Below, piece by piece: positions 17,993 to 26,080 of a stretch of DNA of 64,000 bases. The notes beneath the pieces were generated by a model. It was not told the DNA's origin. It worked only from the letters and a program-made list of their open reading frames with translations, and did no database searches. The stretch lies in assembly GCF_020873915.1 (NCBI RefSeq), contig NZ_JAHWGP010000019.1, forward strand, positions 1 through 64,000, given 5' to 3'. Each line of letters opens with the position of its first letter. Position 1 is the first letter of the stretch. Made by a program: the position numbers and the translations under genes. The stretch is from Streptomyces sp. DH5 (GTDB lineage: Bacteria; Actinomycetota; Actinomycetes; Streptomycetales; Streptomycetaceae).

Positions 17993-18181
17993 CGTGGCAG
18001 CCGCTCCCCGCCCGGGCTTCTTCCCCCGTGCGGGGCTGCGGCCGGTCCGCGGGCGAGGTGGCGAAGTCGCTGCGGGAGCCCGGTTGCGCAATCCGGAAGG
18101 TGCCGGGGCCGCCCGCCGCGGTGTGAGGTCGGGGCAGCACGGCTGGTTGCCCCGACCTGTCACGTCCCGGGAGGACTCACG
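17993..18181. promoter_or_regulatory. Divergent intergenic region (hydroxylase / class D flavoprotein)
   Basis: 189 bp between divergent genes; promoters for both must lie here. GGGAGGACTCACG just before 18182 is the ribosome site of the plus-strand gene. No operator symmetry stands out. Confidence 0.4.
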
Positions 18182-19363
18182 ATGCTCACCGCCGACATCC
18201 CCACGCGTGCGCAACTGGTTCAGCGCGCCGCCGAAGTGGCGCCGCTGCTGCGCGCGAACGCGTCGAAGGCCGAGGACGCCGGCCGGCTCCAGGACGAGAC
18301 GATCGAGGCACTGGCCGGGGCCGGCGTGTTCCGGCTGCGGACGCCCAAGCGGTACGGCGGCTACGAGGCCGACACCCGCACGCTGGTCGACGTGGCCGCC
18401 GAACTGGCGCGCGGCGACGGGGCGGCCGCCTGGACGGCGTCGGTGTACTGGATCCCCACGTTCATGGCGTGCCTGTTCCCCGACAGCGTCCAGGACGAGG
18501 TCTTCGCCACCCCCGACGTGCGGATCTGCGGCACGCTCAGCCCGTCCGCGCAGGCCACGCCCGTGGAGGGCGGCATCGTCGTCAACGGCAAGTGGAGCTT
18601 CGTCAGCGGCGCCCCGCACGCCCACTGGCAGGAGATCATCGCCGCCCAGGAGATGCCGCACGGGCAGCACCTGCCGCTGATGGCGCTCGTGCCCATGGAC
18701 CAGCTGGAGATCGTCGACGACTGGGACACCTCCGGGCTGCGCGGCACCGGCAGCGTCTCCACCGTCGCCCGGGACCTGTTCGTCCCGCAGGAGCGGGTGA
18801 TGCCGCTGCCGGCGGTCCTGTCGGGCCAGTACGCCTCGCAGCTCAACGCCGACACCCCCGCCTACCGGGCCCCGCTGCTGCCGGTCGCCGCCGCCTCGTC
18901 GGTGGGCACCGCGGTGGGCCTGGCCCGGGCCGCGCAGGACGCCTTCTTCGAGCGGCTCCCGGGCCGCACCCTGACCTACACCTGGTACGCCAAGCAGGCC
19001 GAGGCCGCCGTGACGCACCTCCAGGCCTCGGAGGCGGTCCTCAAGGCCGACCAGGCGGAGTTCCACGCGCACCGGCTGGCCGGTCTCGTCGACTCCAAGG
19101 CCGCCTCCGGCGAGGAGTGGACGGTGCTGGAACGCGCCCGCGCCCGCGCCGACCTGGGCACCGCGGTCCGGCTGGCCAAGGAGTCCGTCGACATCTTCGC
19201 CTCCGCGTCGGGCGGTTCGTCCGTCTACCGGGACGTGCCGATCCAGCGGATCACCCGCGACATCCAGGCCATCACCCTGCACGCCCTGATGAACCCGGCC
19301 ACCAACGCCGAGCTGTACGGCCGCGTCCTGTGCGGCCAGCAGCCGAACACGCTCTACATCTGA
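18182..19363 (+). CDS. Class D flavin monooxygenase (acyl-CoA dehydrogenase fold)
   Basis: 393 residues of the acyl-CoA dehydrogenase fold but with features of two-component monooxygenases (HsaA, HpaH-C2 and flavin-dependent hydroxylases): '[31 protein letters not shown]' (in part) at the N-terminus, the middle domain '[14 protein letters not shown]', and the C-terminal '[22 protein letters not shown]'. Members use reduced flavin and O2 to hydroxylate phenols or other activated positions. It starts a plus-strand operon with the SgcJ-like and FAD-monooxygenase genes. A similar protein is at 33434-34672, and both would need an external flavin reductase. Confidence 0.82.
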   Translation: MLTADIPTRAQLVQRAAEVAPLLRANASKAEDAGRLQDETIEALAGAGVFRLRTPKRYGGYEADTRTLVDVAAELARGDGAAAWTASVYWIPTFMACLFPDSVQDEVFATPDVRICGTLSPSAQATPVEGGIVVNGKWSFVSGAPHAHWQEIIAAQEMPHGQHLPLMALVPMDQLEIVDDWDTSGLRGTGSVSTVARDLFVPQERVMPLPAVLSGQYASQLNADTPAYRAPLLPVAAASSVGTAVGLARAAQDAFFERLPGRTLTYTWYAKQAEAAVTHLQASEAVLKADQAEFHAHRLAGLVDSKAASGEEWTVLERARARADLGTAVRLAKESVDIFASASGGSSVYRDVPIQRITRDIQAITLHALMNPATNAELYGRVLCGQQPNTLYI

Positions 19364-19425
19364 GCCCCGCACCGCACCGGCCCGCACCGCCCCGCGCACT
19401 TCCCACACCGCGAAAGAGAGCACTC

Positions 19426-19854
19426 ATGACCACGCAGACCACCGCCCCGGCCGTCGAGATGTCCGACGAGGACAAGGCGGCCGTCGCCTCCCTGCCCCAG
19501 CGCGTCGTCGAGGCGTGGGCCGCCCACGACGCCGACGCCTTCGCCGAGGTGTTCACGCCCGACGGGACCCTCATCCTGCCGGGCGTGTACGAGAAGGGCC
19601 GCGACGCCATCCGCGCCTTCCTCGCCGCCGCCTTCGCGGGCCCCTACCAGGGCACCCGCGTCACCGGCACCCCGATCGACATCCGCTTCGCCAACGAGGG
19701 CGCCGGCGTGCTGATCACGCGCGGCGGCATCCTGGCGCCGGGCGAGACCGAGCCGGCCCCCGAGCGTGCCGTCCACGCGTCCTGGGTCGTCGTCAAGCGG
19801 GACGGCCGGTGGTTCCTCGCCGCCTACCAGAACAGCCCCCGGCACGCCGCGTGA
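19426..19854 (+). CDS. SgcJ/EcaC-family SnoaL-like protein
   Basis: 142 residues with the SnoaL/NTF2-like alpha+beta cone: 'RVVEAWAAHDADAFAEVFTPDGTLILPG' (in part), 'YEKGRDAIRAFLAAAFAG', 'GVLITRGGILAPGETE' and 'ASWVVVKRDGRWFLAAYQNSP'. The family name comes from SgcJ of C-1027, an accessory protein conserved in enediyne clusters and thought to act in core formation. Its presence supports linking this left arm to the enediyne cassette more than 30 kb away. ATG at 19426 follows GAAAGAGAG. The stop overlaps a possible GTG of the next gene (GTGA). Confidence 0.85.
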   Translation: MTTQTTAPAVEMSDEDKAAVASLPQRVVEAWAAHDADAFAEVFTPDGTLILPGVYEKGRDAIRAFLAAAFAGPYQGTRVTGTPIDIRFANEGAGVLITRGGILAPGETEPAPERAVHASWVVVKRDGRWFLAAYQNSPRHAA

Positions 19855-19898
19855 GCACGGCGGACGACTCCACCGAAGGACGGAAGGACGGAACGAAC

Positions 19899-21251
19899 GT
19901 GACTGCGATGACCGGTGCGCGGGGCGACCGCGCGGTGGTGCTCGGCGGCGGAATGGCGGGGCTCCTGGCCGCCCGGGTGCTCGCCGGCTCCTACGGCGAG
20001 GTCCTGGTCGTCGAGCGCGACGACGTCGGCGGGTCCACCACGGCGCGCAAGGGCGTGCCGCAGGGCCGGCACGTCCACGGGCTGCTCGCCCGCGGGCAGC
20101 AGATCCTCGACGAGCTCTTCCCGGACTTCACCGACGAGGCCGTCGCCGCGGGCATCCCGACCGGCGACCTCGGCGAACTGCGCTGGTTCTTCGGCGGCCG
20201 GCGGCTCAGCCCCCGCGCCACCGGGCTGGTCTGCGTCTCGGCCACCCGCCCGCTGCTGGAGAGCCGGGTGCGCGCCCGGGTGGCCGGGCTCGGCAACGTC
20301 ACCTTCCTCGAACGCCACGACATCACCGGCCTCGTCACCGACGGGGACGGGGCGAACGTGACCGGCGTACGGGTGCACGGCCACGAGGCGGGCTCCGCGG
20401 AGCACACGATCACGGCGGACCTCGTCGTCGACGCCACGGGCCGCGCCTCCCGCACCCCTGTGTGGCTGGAGGAACTCGGCTACGGGCGCCCCGGGGAAGA
20501 CCGGATCCGGATCGACCTCAGCTACACCACCCGCCTGTTCCGGCTGCGCGACGACTCGGTCCTGGACGGCGACCTGTCCATCAACCCGGTGACCTCACCG
20601 AGCCACCGGCGCGGGGCGTTCCTGTCCCGCATCGAGGACGGTCTGGTCGTCGTCTCCCTGACCGGTGTGCTGGGCGACAGCGCGCCCGCCGACCTCGACG
20701 GCTTCCTCGAGTGGACCCGGACCCTGCCGGTGACCGACATCCACGACGCCATCCACGACGCCGAACCGGTCGGCGACGGCACGGTCTTCCGGTATCCCGC
20801 CAGCGTGCGGCGCCGCTTCGACCGGCTGACCCGCTTCCCGGGCCGCTACCTGGTGCTCGGCGACGCCGCGTGCAGCTTCAACCCGGTCTACGGGCAGGGC
20901 ATGACGGTCTCCGCGCTGGAGGCCCTGGTGCTGCGCGACCACCTGTCCCGGGGCGAGGTGGACCCGCTGGCCTTCTTCCGGGACATCTCCGGCGTCATCG
21001 AGGTGCCGTGGCAGTTCTCCGCGGGCGCCGACCTCGGCTACCCGGAGGTGGAGGGCGTGCGCACCCCCGAGTGGGAGCAGTCCGGTATGTACATGGCCAA
21101 ACTGCACACCGCCGCCGCGGTGGACGGCGAGGTGACGGCCACCTTCATGCGCGTGGCCGGTCTGGTCGACCCGCCCACCGCCCTGATGACCCCCCAGATG
21201 CAGGACCGTGTCACCCGGGGCTTCGAACAGGCCCAGCCGCTGCCCGCCTGA
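19899..21251 (+). CDS. FAD-dependent monooxygenase/epoxidase
   Basis: 450 residues. Rossmann FAD site 'VVLGGGMAGLLAARVLAG', a polar loop 'RKGVPQGRHVHGLLARGQQ', 'VDATGRASRTPVWLEELGYG' and the FAD-ribityl motif 'LVLGDAACSFNPVYGQGMT'. It resembles squalene-epoxidase/geranylgeranyl-reductase-like flavoproteins found in antibiotic clusters; the tryptophan-halogenase WxWxIP motif is absent. Likely role: epoxidation or hydroxylation of the enediyne core or a side chain (inference). GTG 19899 was chosen for the GGAAGGACGG ribosome-site-like sequence upstream; GTG 19851, overlapping the previous stop, is in frame. It closes its operon before a strong terminator. Confidence 0.8.
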   Translation: MTAMTGARGDRAVVLGGGMAGLLAARVLAGSYGEVLVVERDDVGGSTTARKGVPQGRHVHGLLARGQQILDELFPDFTDEAVAAGIPTGDLGELRWFFGGRRLSPRATGLVCVSATRPLLESRVRARVAGLGNVTFLERHDITGLVTDGDGANVTGVRVHGHEAGSAEHTITADLVVDATGRASRTPVWLEELGYGRPGEDRIRIDLSYTTRLFRLRDDSVLDGDLSINPVTSPSHRRGAFLSRIEDGLVVVSLTGVLGDSAPADLDGFLEWTRTLPVTDIHDAIHDAEPVGDGTVFRYPASVRRRFDRLTRFPGRYLVLGDAACSFNPVYGQGMTVSALEALVLRDHLSRGEVDPLAFFRDISGVIEVPWQFSAGADLGYPEVEGVRTPEWEQSGMYMAKLHTAAAVDGEVTATFMRVAGLVDPPTALMTPQMQDRVTRGFEQAQPLPA

Positions 21252-21293
21252 ACCACTCCGGTCCCTCCCGTCCCTCCCGTCCCGCTCGGCCGA

Positions 21294-21343
21294 CGTTCCT
21301 CCCGGCGTGACGCCACTCGCACGGTGTCACGCCGGGAGGAACG
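21294..21343. terminator. Strong terminator hairpin
   Basis: Perfect 18-bp stem (arms 21294-21311 and 21326-21343, 14-nt loop), 43 nt after the FAD-monooxygenase stop. It ends the left biosynthetic arm; beyond it the gene content changes to toxin-antitoxin and replicon-type genes. Confidence 0.75.
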
Positions 21344-21492
21344 CTCACGACGCGCGCGGTACGGGAGCTGTCCGGCCGGCTCCCCTGTTCGGATTCGGAA
21401 ACACGCATTGAAACCTGGCTGAAACCGTCGAGCCCGTCGCCGCAAAGTGAACGGGGATCCCCTTCCTGGGCTTGCGGAGGGAGGGGAGGACC

Positions 21493-22167
21493 TCAACGGT
21501 CGGTGTCCTGGTCGCGGAGCAGTCGGCGGCCGAGGTCGTCGGCCCATTCCTGGGCCCAGGTCATCAGCTCGTCGACCAGGGCGGTATCCGCTCCGTACGC
21601 CTCGAACTCGGCGTCGTCGATCCAGGCGACCGCGGTCAGGCGGGTATGCAGGGAATCGAGGTCGAAGCGGTCGCGGGCGTGGCGCCGGCCGAATTCCTCC
21701 AGGTCGGTGGTGGTCCAGCGGCGGGAGGCGGCGAAGACGTCCAGGGCGTCACGGGCGAGGCCCCGCTCGGCCAGGGCACGGACCTTGGTACCGACCACGT
21801 CCTCCTCGGCGAGTACGGGCCCGTACGCGCTGGAGGCGACGGGGCGGAAGAAGACCTCCTTGAGGACGTCCACCTCGCAGGTCTCCTGGGCGTCCGAGCG
21901 GGTGTCCGTGACGTTGAGGCGAGCCGAGAGCGGAGCGACCTCGATGACGCCGGCCTGCCAGCCCCGTGCGGTCAGGCCGTCGGTGAGAGTACGGACGATC
22001 TCGTTCATGGGCGCAGGGTTCTCGGTGGCGACGTCGAGGTCCTGGCTCGGACGGGCGAGGAGCTCGTGGGCCTGGACGGCGTAGCCGCCCGTGATCACCA
22101 GGGGATAAGGGGAACCGATGGCCAGGACGTCCGCGAGGAGGCGGGCGTGCAGGTCGGGAAGGATCAC
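21493..22167 (-). CDS. Nucleotidyltransferase, AbiEii/AbiGii toxin family
   Basis: 224 residues. The nucleotidyltransferase signature appears as 'VITGGYAVQAHELLARPSQD' followed by LDVAT (GG...D-x-D type), then 'TCEVDVLKEVFF' and 'EEDVVGTKVRALAERGLARD', typical of AbiEii-type toxins that transfer nucleotides to target RNA. GTG at 22167 overlaps the stop of the upstream partner gene (GTGA). AbiE systems act as abortive-infection/toxin-antitoxin modules; the upstream partner here is not a recognisable AbiEi antitoxin, so the pairing is by coupling only. Confidence 0.8.
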   Translation of the reverse strand: MILPDLHARLLADVLAIGSPYPLVITGGYAVQAHELLARPSQDLDVATENPAPMNEIVRTLTDGLTARGWQAGVIEVAPLSARLNVTDTRSDAQETCEVDVLKEVFFRPVASSAYGPVLAEEDVVGTKVRALAERGLARDALDVFAASRRWTTTDLEEFGRRHARDRFDLDSLHTRLTAVAWIDDAEFEAYGADTALVDELMTWAQEWADDLGRRLLRDQDTDR

Positions 22168-22619
22168 GCGACGGCCGCGCCCTCGTGCGGGCGGCGCCGG
22201 GCAGGGGGCTGGGCGGCGGGAAGGTCCGCCAGGGCCCGCAGCTCCGGGAACGCCTCCTCCCACACGTCGCGGACCGTGGTCGAGACCAGGATCCGCAGGG
22301 TGGGCCACAGCCTCAGCAGGAGGTCGTGGTTGAGGAGGGTGCACAGGTCCTCGCGCATGCCTTCGGCGAGGACGGTGCGGTACAGGCTCATGCGCTGCCG
22401 CTCGTTGCCGAGGTCGAAGGCGCGCAGTCCGGACCAGACGACGGTGGCCGGCGGCTCCACGATCCCTTCCGCGGGCCCCCGCAGCTCCAGGAGGTCCGAC
22501 GGCAGACGGCGCCGGAACTTCTCCCGGTACAGCCGCAGGTCCGTGCCGCCCGAGCCCGGGCCGGCGGGCCCGCCGGCCCGGGCTCGGGCGAAAGCTGATC
22601 GCTGCGGCACGGATGACAT
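22164..22619 (-). CDS. Conserved hypothetical partner of AbiEii-like toxin
   Basis: 151 residues from ATG 22619. The core 'GTDLRLYREKFRRRLPSDL', 'VWSGLRAFDLGNERQRMSLY' and 'LAEGMREDLCTLLNHDLLLR' resembles hypothetical proteins I associate with AbiEii-type genes in streptomycetes; the function is unknown. A 44-bp perfect palindrome encodes part of its N-terminus ('ARARAGGPAGPG'), so either the real start lies elsewhere or the palindrome was inserted near the start. The frame stays open to an ATG at 22925. The stop overlaps the toxin start. Confidence 0.5.
   Translation of the reverse strand: MSSVPQRSAFARARAGGPAGPGSGGTDLRLYREKFRRRLPSDLLELRGPAEGIVEPPATVVWSGLRAFDLGNERQRMSLYRTVLAEGMREDLCTLLNHDLLLRLWPTLRILVSTTVRDVWEEAFPELRALADLPAAQPPARRRPHEGAAVA
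22547..22590. repeat. 44-bp perfect palindrome
   Basis: Arms 22547-22568 and 22569-22590 are exact reverse complements with no loop, entirely G/C-rich apart from one A/T pair per arm. It lies inside the N-terminal codons of the AbiEii partner gene. Possible readings: a terminator for the upstream regulator fragment, a cruciform, or a recombination scar. Confidence 0.8.
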
Positions 22620-22836
22620 GCCCCCATTATGTCGGCTGCGGCCCGGGGAGGAAGTCGTCAGCCCCGGTGCGGGCAGCGGCAGGAGGGCGTCCAGGGCGGC
22701 CTGCCGTTCCGGGACCGCCTGGTCGACGAGCGGGAGGACGAGGGCGTCGACGATCTCGTCGCCGACCGGCTCGCCGGCCTCCAGCGCCCGGCGCAGGTCG
22801 GCGCGGGCCTGCTCGGCGGCGGGCCGACGGGGCCGG

Positions 22837-23133
22837 TCACCGCTTCCGGGGAGCTCGATGGTGGCCGTGGTGAAGCCCTCCGCCGCGGAGTGCCGGGCCC
22901 GGTCCACCAGTCGTGGGAACTTCATGCCCCTGGATGGTCGCCACTTCCACGCGCAGCGCGCGGGCGCACGCCCCCACGACAGGGGGCGAGGTGGGAATGA
23001 CTCCTCGCTCGACCTTCGTCAAGGTGCTGTACGGGATGTTCGCGAGCTCGCTGAGGGCCTTCTGCGTCAGGTGCCGTTCGCGGCGTAGACGCGCGATTCT
23101 GGTACCGGTGTGGTCTTGCGGCAGAGCATGCAC
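22837..23133 (-). CDS. XRE-family HTH regulator, probably truncated
   Basis: 98 residues from GTG 23133. The Cro/C1-type HTH is clear: 'GTRIARLRRERHLTQKALSE' then 'LANIPYSTLTKVERG'. After about residue 68 the sequence turns into a low-complexity Gly/His/Arg tail, while a different frame becomes more protein-like from an ATG at 22925 ('MKFPRLVDRARHSAAEGF'). This suggests a frameshift or deletion fused the HTH to the wrong frame. Members usually carry a longer C-terminal domain. It sits upstream of the AbiEii pair and may once have regulated it. Confidence 0.55.
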   Translation of the reverse strand: MHALPQDHTGTRIARLRRERHLTQKALSELANIPYSTLTKVERGVIPTSPPVVGACARALRVEVATIQGHEVPTTGGPGPALRGGGLHHGHHRAPRKR

Positions 23134-23713
23134 ACTGGCTCCTGTTCTGCTTCGACACCAGAACGGTACCCGCGGCCGGCTCCGCCGGTACACGAACGGC
23201 CCCACCGCTCACCTGGCGGTGGGGCTTCGCCTTTCCTCGGTCATGCGGGTTCTGCATGGCCGCCGATCGGGACTACGAACAGCGGGTCGCCCTGCGGGTT
23301 GATGCGGGGTCGGACGTAGGCGGTTTCCGTCCTGCCCGACTCCGGTGGGACGCGAAGAGCCCGCTGTACGGGACGCCCTGTGCAACGGATGGCCGGACTT
23401 CCACATAGAACCCCGGAAACCCGTCGGAACATCAACCACCGACAGTCAGCCACGGCGATACGGGCAGCCGAGCACCCAGGCGCGCGTGTGCCTCCAGCAA
23501 CCACGACGGGGCATCAACCACGCTTCCCGTTGCTGATCGTCCCGCGCCCCGGATCACGGTCCGATCGGAATCGAGCGGTACGACCACCCCGAGGACCGGA
23601 GCGCTTGCGCGAGGACCGCAGGGCCTGGCCACACGGCGCCGCACAGGCCCACCGGGCACCCGCCCCTCTTTAAAGATAGCGGCGACGCTCTGACCTGCGA
23701 CGATGCTCACGTT
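23134..23713. other. Gap with no supported gene
   Basis: About 580 bp. Open frames here are short and compositionally unlike proteins. A minus-strand tail ending at 23241 ('AYVRPRINPQGDPLFVVPIG') looks protein-like but has no credible start, so it may be a gene fragment. Confidence 0.3.
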
Positions 23714-23782
23714 TTATGCACCCTGGGTGCATAACTTGGGCCTCTGAACCCCCCAAGTTATGCAGCTGCATGCATAACTTGG
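23714..23782. repeat. Iteron-like repeats upstream of RepL-like gene
   Basis: TGCATAACTTGG occurs three times without mismatch: 23728-23739 (direct), 23753-23764 (inverted) and 23771-23782 (direct). The last two form an inverted repeat with a 6-nt centre. The first is embedded in a 21-bp palindrome (23714-23734, TTATGCACCC-T-GGGTGCATAA). The patch is AT-rich against its surroundings and lies 100 bp upstream of a RepL-like gene, as expected for replication iterons or a repressor operator. Confidence 0.7.
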
Positions 23783-23829
23783 TCAGACAACCGCGACGCT
23801 CGGATCCCTCGCACGAAACCAAGAGTTGA

Positions 23830-23845
23830 ATGACTCGTTAGTCAT
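23830..23845 (+). promoter_or_regulatory. Short palindrome ahead of RepL-like gene
   Basis: ATGACT-CGTT-AGTCAT, a 6-bp-arm palindrome 37 nt upstream of the GTG at 23882, in the position of a promoter-proximal operator. The stretch between the iterons and this site is relatively AT-rich, consistent with a promoter. Confidence 0.4.
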
Positions 23846-23881
23846 GCTGACCGCAAGTGAAAATGAAGAAGGAGCAGGTCA

Positions 23882-24436
23882 GTGCCCCAAGCGAGGCGGA
23901 GCGTCGCTGTTCCGGAGTCACGGAAGACGGTTCGGCTGTCGTCTGTCCCTCATCCGCCGCGCAGCGTCCCGGAAGACCTGTCGCCCACCCTGCTCAAGGC
24001 ACTGGAGAGGATCAGCCGAAACGGCGGCACGATCGCTGCCGATCCGCCCCGTAAGGGGTACGCCTTCTCCGGCGGCAAGCACCTCGCCCTGTCCACGGAG
24101 ATCCACGAGAACCTGTGGCGGTTCAAGCTGAGCCCGATGGCCCGTGACCTCCTCGACCACATAGTGGCGACGCACGACGAGGACGGGCTGGTGCAGGCGA
24201 CCCAGCAGAGCCTCGGCTCGCACTTCGGCTGCCATCAATCAAAGGTCAGCCGGGCTCTGAGGGCGCTCGACAAGCACAACTTCGCCTGGAAACACAAGCA
24301 AGGCCAGTACCAGTTGAACCCCTCCTACGCCTACCGGTGGGGAAGCCGCAAGCAGCACGCCCTGGTCGCGAGGATCACGGACGTCCTCAAGGCCCGGACG
24401 ATTCAGTCGCCCCTGCCCGAGACGAGGAACCGATGA
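23882..24436 (+). CDS. RepL-like replication/winged-helix protein
   Basis: 184 residues. A central winged helix-turn-helix ('LSPMARDLLDHIVATHDEDG', 'ATQQSLGSHFGCHQSKVSRA' then 'LRALDKHNFAWKHK') ends with 'GQYQLNPSYAYRWGSRKQH', resembling the '..LNPxYxWxG..' end of RepL-type plasmid replication initiators. GTG 23882 has GGAG 7 nt upstream. It lies directly behind iteron-like repeats and is coupled (ATGA) to a second winged-helix gene. Function as an initiator or copy-control protein of an actinomycete plasmid is inferred from fold and context. Confidence 0.6.
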   Translation: MPQARRSVAVPESRKTVRLSSVPHPPRSVPEDLSPTLLKALERISRNGGTIAADPPRKGYAFSGGKHLALSTEIHENLWRFKLSPMARDLLDHIVATHDEDGLVQATQQSLGSHFGCHQSKVSRALRALDKHNFAWKHKQGQYQLNPSYAYRWGSRKQHALVARITDVLKARTIQSPLPETRNR

Positions 24437-24903
24437 CCGGCGCACCCCTGGTCCACAACCCTGCGATCTGGGAGCACCTTCCGAACGCCAGGCTCAGGAG
24501 CACGGCGCGCGATGTGTTCGACATCCTCACCGCCCGGCAGCGTCCCGGCGGCGCGGTCCGGATCACCCAAGCGGAACTGTCCGGGCGCCTGGGGATCAGC
24601 CAGGCCGCCGTGTCCCGCGCCATCGGCGAACTGAAGGACATCGGCATCCTGGAGGGCCGTACGAAGCGCGGAGCACTGCTCATTCACCCACTGCTGGCCG
24701 GGTACGAATCGGAAGCCCACATGATCAACAGCATCTCCGACCCGGACACGTACCTGTGGCCCCTGCGGTACGAGTCGGGTGTGCGACCGCCGCGCCGCTC
24801 CGACCCCAGGACGGGCACGATGTTCGACCCCGACCCCGACCCCGACGGTGGCGAGGACGCGCCCCTGCCCGAGGTCCTGCCGACACTTCGGCTCGCGGGC
24901 TGA
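24433..24903 (+). CDS. Winged-helix protein, RepL-like, second gene
   Basis: 156 residues. The winged HTH 'GAVRITQAELSGRLGISQAA' continues 'VSRAIGELKDIGILEGRTKR', followed by 'GALLIHPLLAGYESEAHM', again similar in layout to RepL-type initiators, and an acidic Asp/Pro tail ('FDPDPDPDGGEDAPLPE'). Its ATG overlaps the preceding stop, so it is co-translated with the RepL-like gene. It is probably an accessory replication or copy-number protein; a plain transcription factor is the alternative. Confidence 0.55.
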   Translation: MTGAPLVHNPAIWEHLPNARLRSTARDVFDILTARQRPGGAVRITQAELSGRLGISQAAVSRAIGELKDIGILEGRTKRGALLIHPLLAGYESEAHMINSISDPDTYLWPLRYESGVRPPRRSDPRTGTMFDPDPDPDGGEDAPLPEVLPTLRLAG

Positions 24904-24948
24904 CGCTCACGGACTGCTGCCCGTCGGTCGACGGCATCAGCAGCGAAA

Positions 24949-25090
24949 GGGGCCTGGTGGTGCAAGGAGAGCATGTCCAAGATCAAGGGCCAAGGCACAG
25001 GCTCCTTGTCAGGCATGTTGCCCCCAAGTGAGGATGAAGGGCGAACAGGGGCCTGGTGGCTCAGGGAGAACGTGTCCGAGGATCGCGGGG
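24949..25090. repeat. Imperfect direct repeats in convergent gap
   Basis: GGGGCCTGGTGG at 24949-24960 recurs at 25048-25059, and similarity extends about 40 nt (AAGGAGAGCATGTCCAAGAT against AGGGAGAACGTGTCCGAGGA). The 225-bp gap between the convergent RepL-like and HTH operons has no gene. Confidence 0.5.
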
Positions 25091-25128
25091 AAAGTTCAGT
25101 CTCCCTTCTCCTGCTTGATCTGGGGTGC

Positions 25129-25446
25129 TCAGCCGGTCGGCCGGTCCAGCAGCGGTACCACGACCTGACGCGCAGTGGCTGCTTGGCCGAGGCGGAAGAA
25201 CTTCACTTGGCCCAGGGCGTGCGTACGCTCCAGGTAGCCGGCTGCCTCCAGTTCACGGCGTACCCGGGAGAAGTGCGGGGCAGGCACACCGATCAGCTCG
25301 GCCAATTCGGCCGCCGTGCGCTCGACGCTGCTCTCCAGGCCGCCCAAAACCGCGTACGTCATCAGCACGTTCTGCTTCAGGTGCGACAGATCGCTTATAC
25401 GTGCCTGCAGAGCTTCAAGCTCCGGGTAGGGGCTGTTGCGTGCCAT
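25129..25446 (-). CDS. Small winged-helix protein
   Basis: 105 residues. Helices 'ELEALQARISDLSHLKQNVL' are followed by the winged HTH 'AAELAELIGVPAPHFSRVRR' and 'ELEAAGYLERTHALGQVKFF'. It follows the HTH gene at 25449 by 2 nt and is convergent with the RepL-like pair. It could be a copy-control or replication accessory protein; no specific family name is supported. Confidence 0.55.
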   Translation of the reverse strand: MARNSPYPELEALQARISDLSHLKQNVLMTYAVLGGLESSVERTAAELAELIGVPAPHFSRVRRELEAAGYLERTHALGQVKFFRLGQAATARQVVVPLLDRPTG

Positions 25447-25448
25447 GG

Positions 25449-25997
25449 TCAGGCCCTTCGTCGCTGCGCCGGGCGGCCCGGCAGGCTCGGCAGGTGGTAG
25501 GCGGCTGCCTCTTCGGACTGTTCCCGCCCGGAGAGGCTGGAGACGATGTGCGGAGTCACCCGGTACTTGATGGTCCGGCCGATCACCTCGGCCACCAAAA
25601 GCATCTTGTGCTCGGCAAGCTTCTTCGCCATCCTCCTCGTCGCCTGCGGGGTCAGCCCAAGGCATTCGGCGGCTTCCACCGCCGTGGCGCCGCCCTTGCC
25701 GTTGTACGTCATGATCCCGCAGTAGAAGAACAGCCGAAACTCGTTACCGGTGATCCCCGAGTCGGCCGCGAGCATGGCGAGCACCCGCTCGAAGCTGAAC
25801 TGCCCGTGTCGGCCGCCGAAGGCGTAGGACCGACGCGGAACACCCTCGTCTTCCTGCTCCACCAGCTCATGGACCTCACCAGTGGCGGTGTTGATCAACG
25901 CACGGCTGCGCCCCCGATTCGACACTTGTGCCCCCCGACCCGCGCTTCCCTCTGACACTGCCGACATTACCGCTGACGACATGTCGCTGATGGTCAT
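25449..25997 (-). CDS. HTH protein, replication-region type
   Basis: 182 residues. 'RGRSRALINTATGEVHELVE' is followed by a helical region 'FSFERVLAMLAADSGITGNE' and a winged HTH 'TAVEAAECLGLTPQATRRMA' with wing 'VIGRTIKYRVTPHIVSSLSG'. The 'NTATGEVHEL' opening is a feature I associate with plasmid replication/helix-turn-helix proteins of actinomycetes. ATG 25997 was chosen; a longer start is possible. It is upstream of, and nearly abuts, the small winged-helix gene. A perfect 10-bp inverted repeat at 26053-26080 lies in its promoter region. Confidence 0.55.
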   Translation of the reverse strand: MTISDMSSAVMSAVSEGSAGRGAQVSNRGRSRALINTATGEVHELVEQEDEGVPRRSYAFGGRHGQFSFERVLAMLAADSGITGNEFRLFFYCGIMTYNGKGGATAVEAAECLGLTPQATRRMAKKLAEHKMLLVAEVIGRTIKYRVTPHIVSSLSGREQSEEAAAYHLPSLPGRPAQRRRA

Positions 25998-26052
25998 CGA
26001 AGGAACTTCACCGTTCCCCTGGTGACCATGGACGACATGACCACCAGCGACA

Positions 26053-26080
26053 TGTATCGGCATCCCAGAGTGCCGATACA
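26053..26080 (-). promoter_or_regulatory. Inverted-repeat operator candidate
   Basis: TGTATCGGCA (26053-26062) and TGCCGATACA (26071-26080), perfect 10-bp arms with an 8-nt spacer, 56-83 nt upstream of the HTH gene start at 25997. Position and symmetry suggest an autoregulatory operator. Confidence 0.5.

Noticed and set aside
19899-21251. FAD monooxygenase considered as a halogenase
   Set aside because: The WxWxIP motif and the halogenase active-site Lys region are not seen; the sequence fits epoxidase/hydroxylase-type flavoproteins.
23714-23782. Iteron-like repeats considered as CRISPR or transposon ends
   Set aside because: Only three 12-bp copies with mixed orientation and short spacing, and no transposase; an origin/operator fits better.
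24973-25955. Plus-strand frames opposite the two small HTH genes
   Set aside because: Shadows of 25129-25446 and 25449-25997, whose translations show clear winged-helix motifs.
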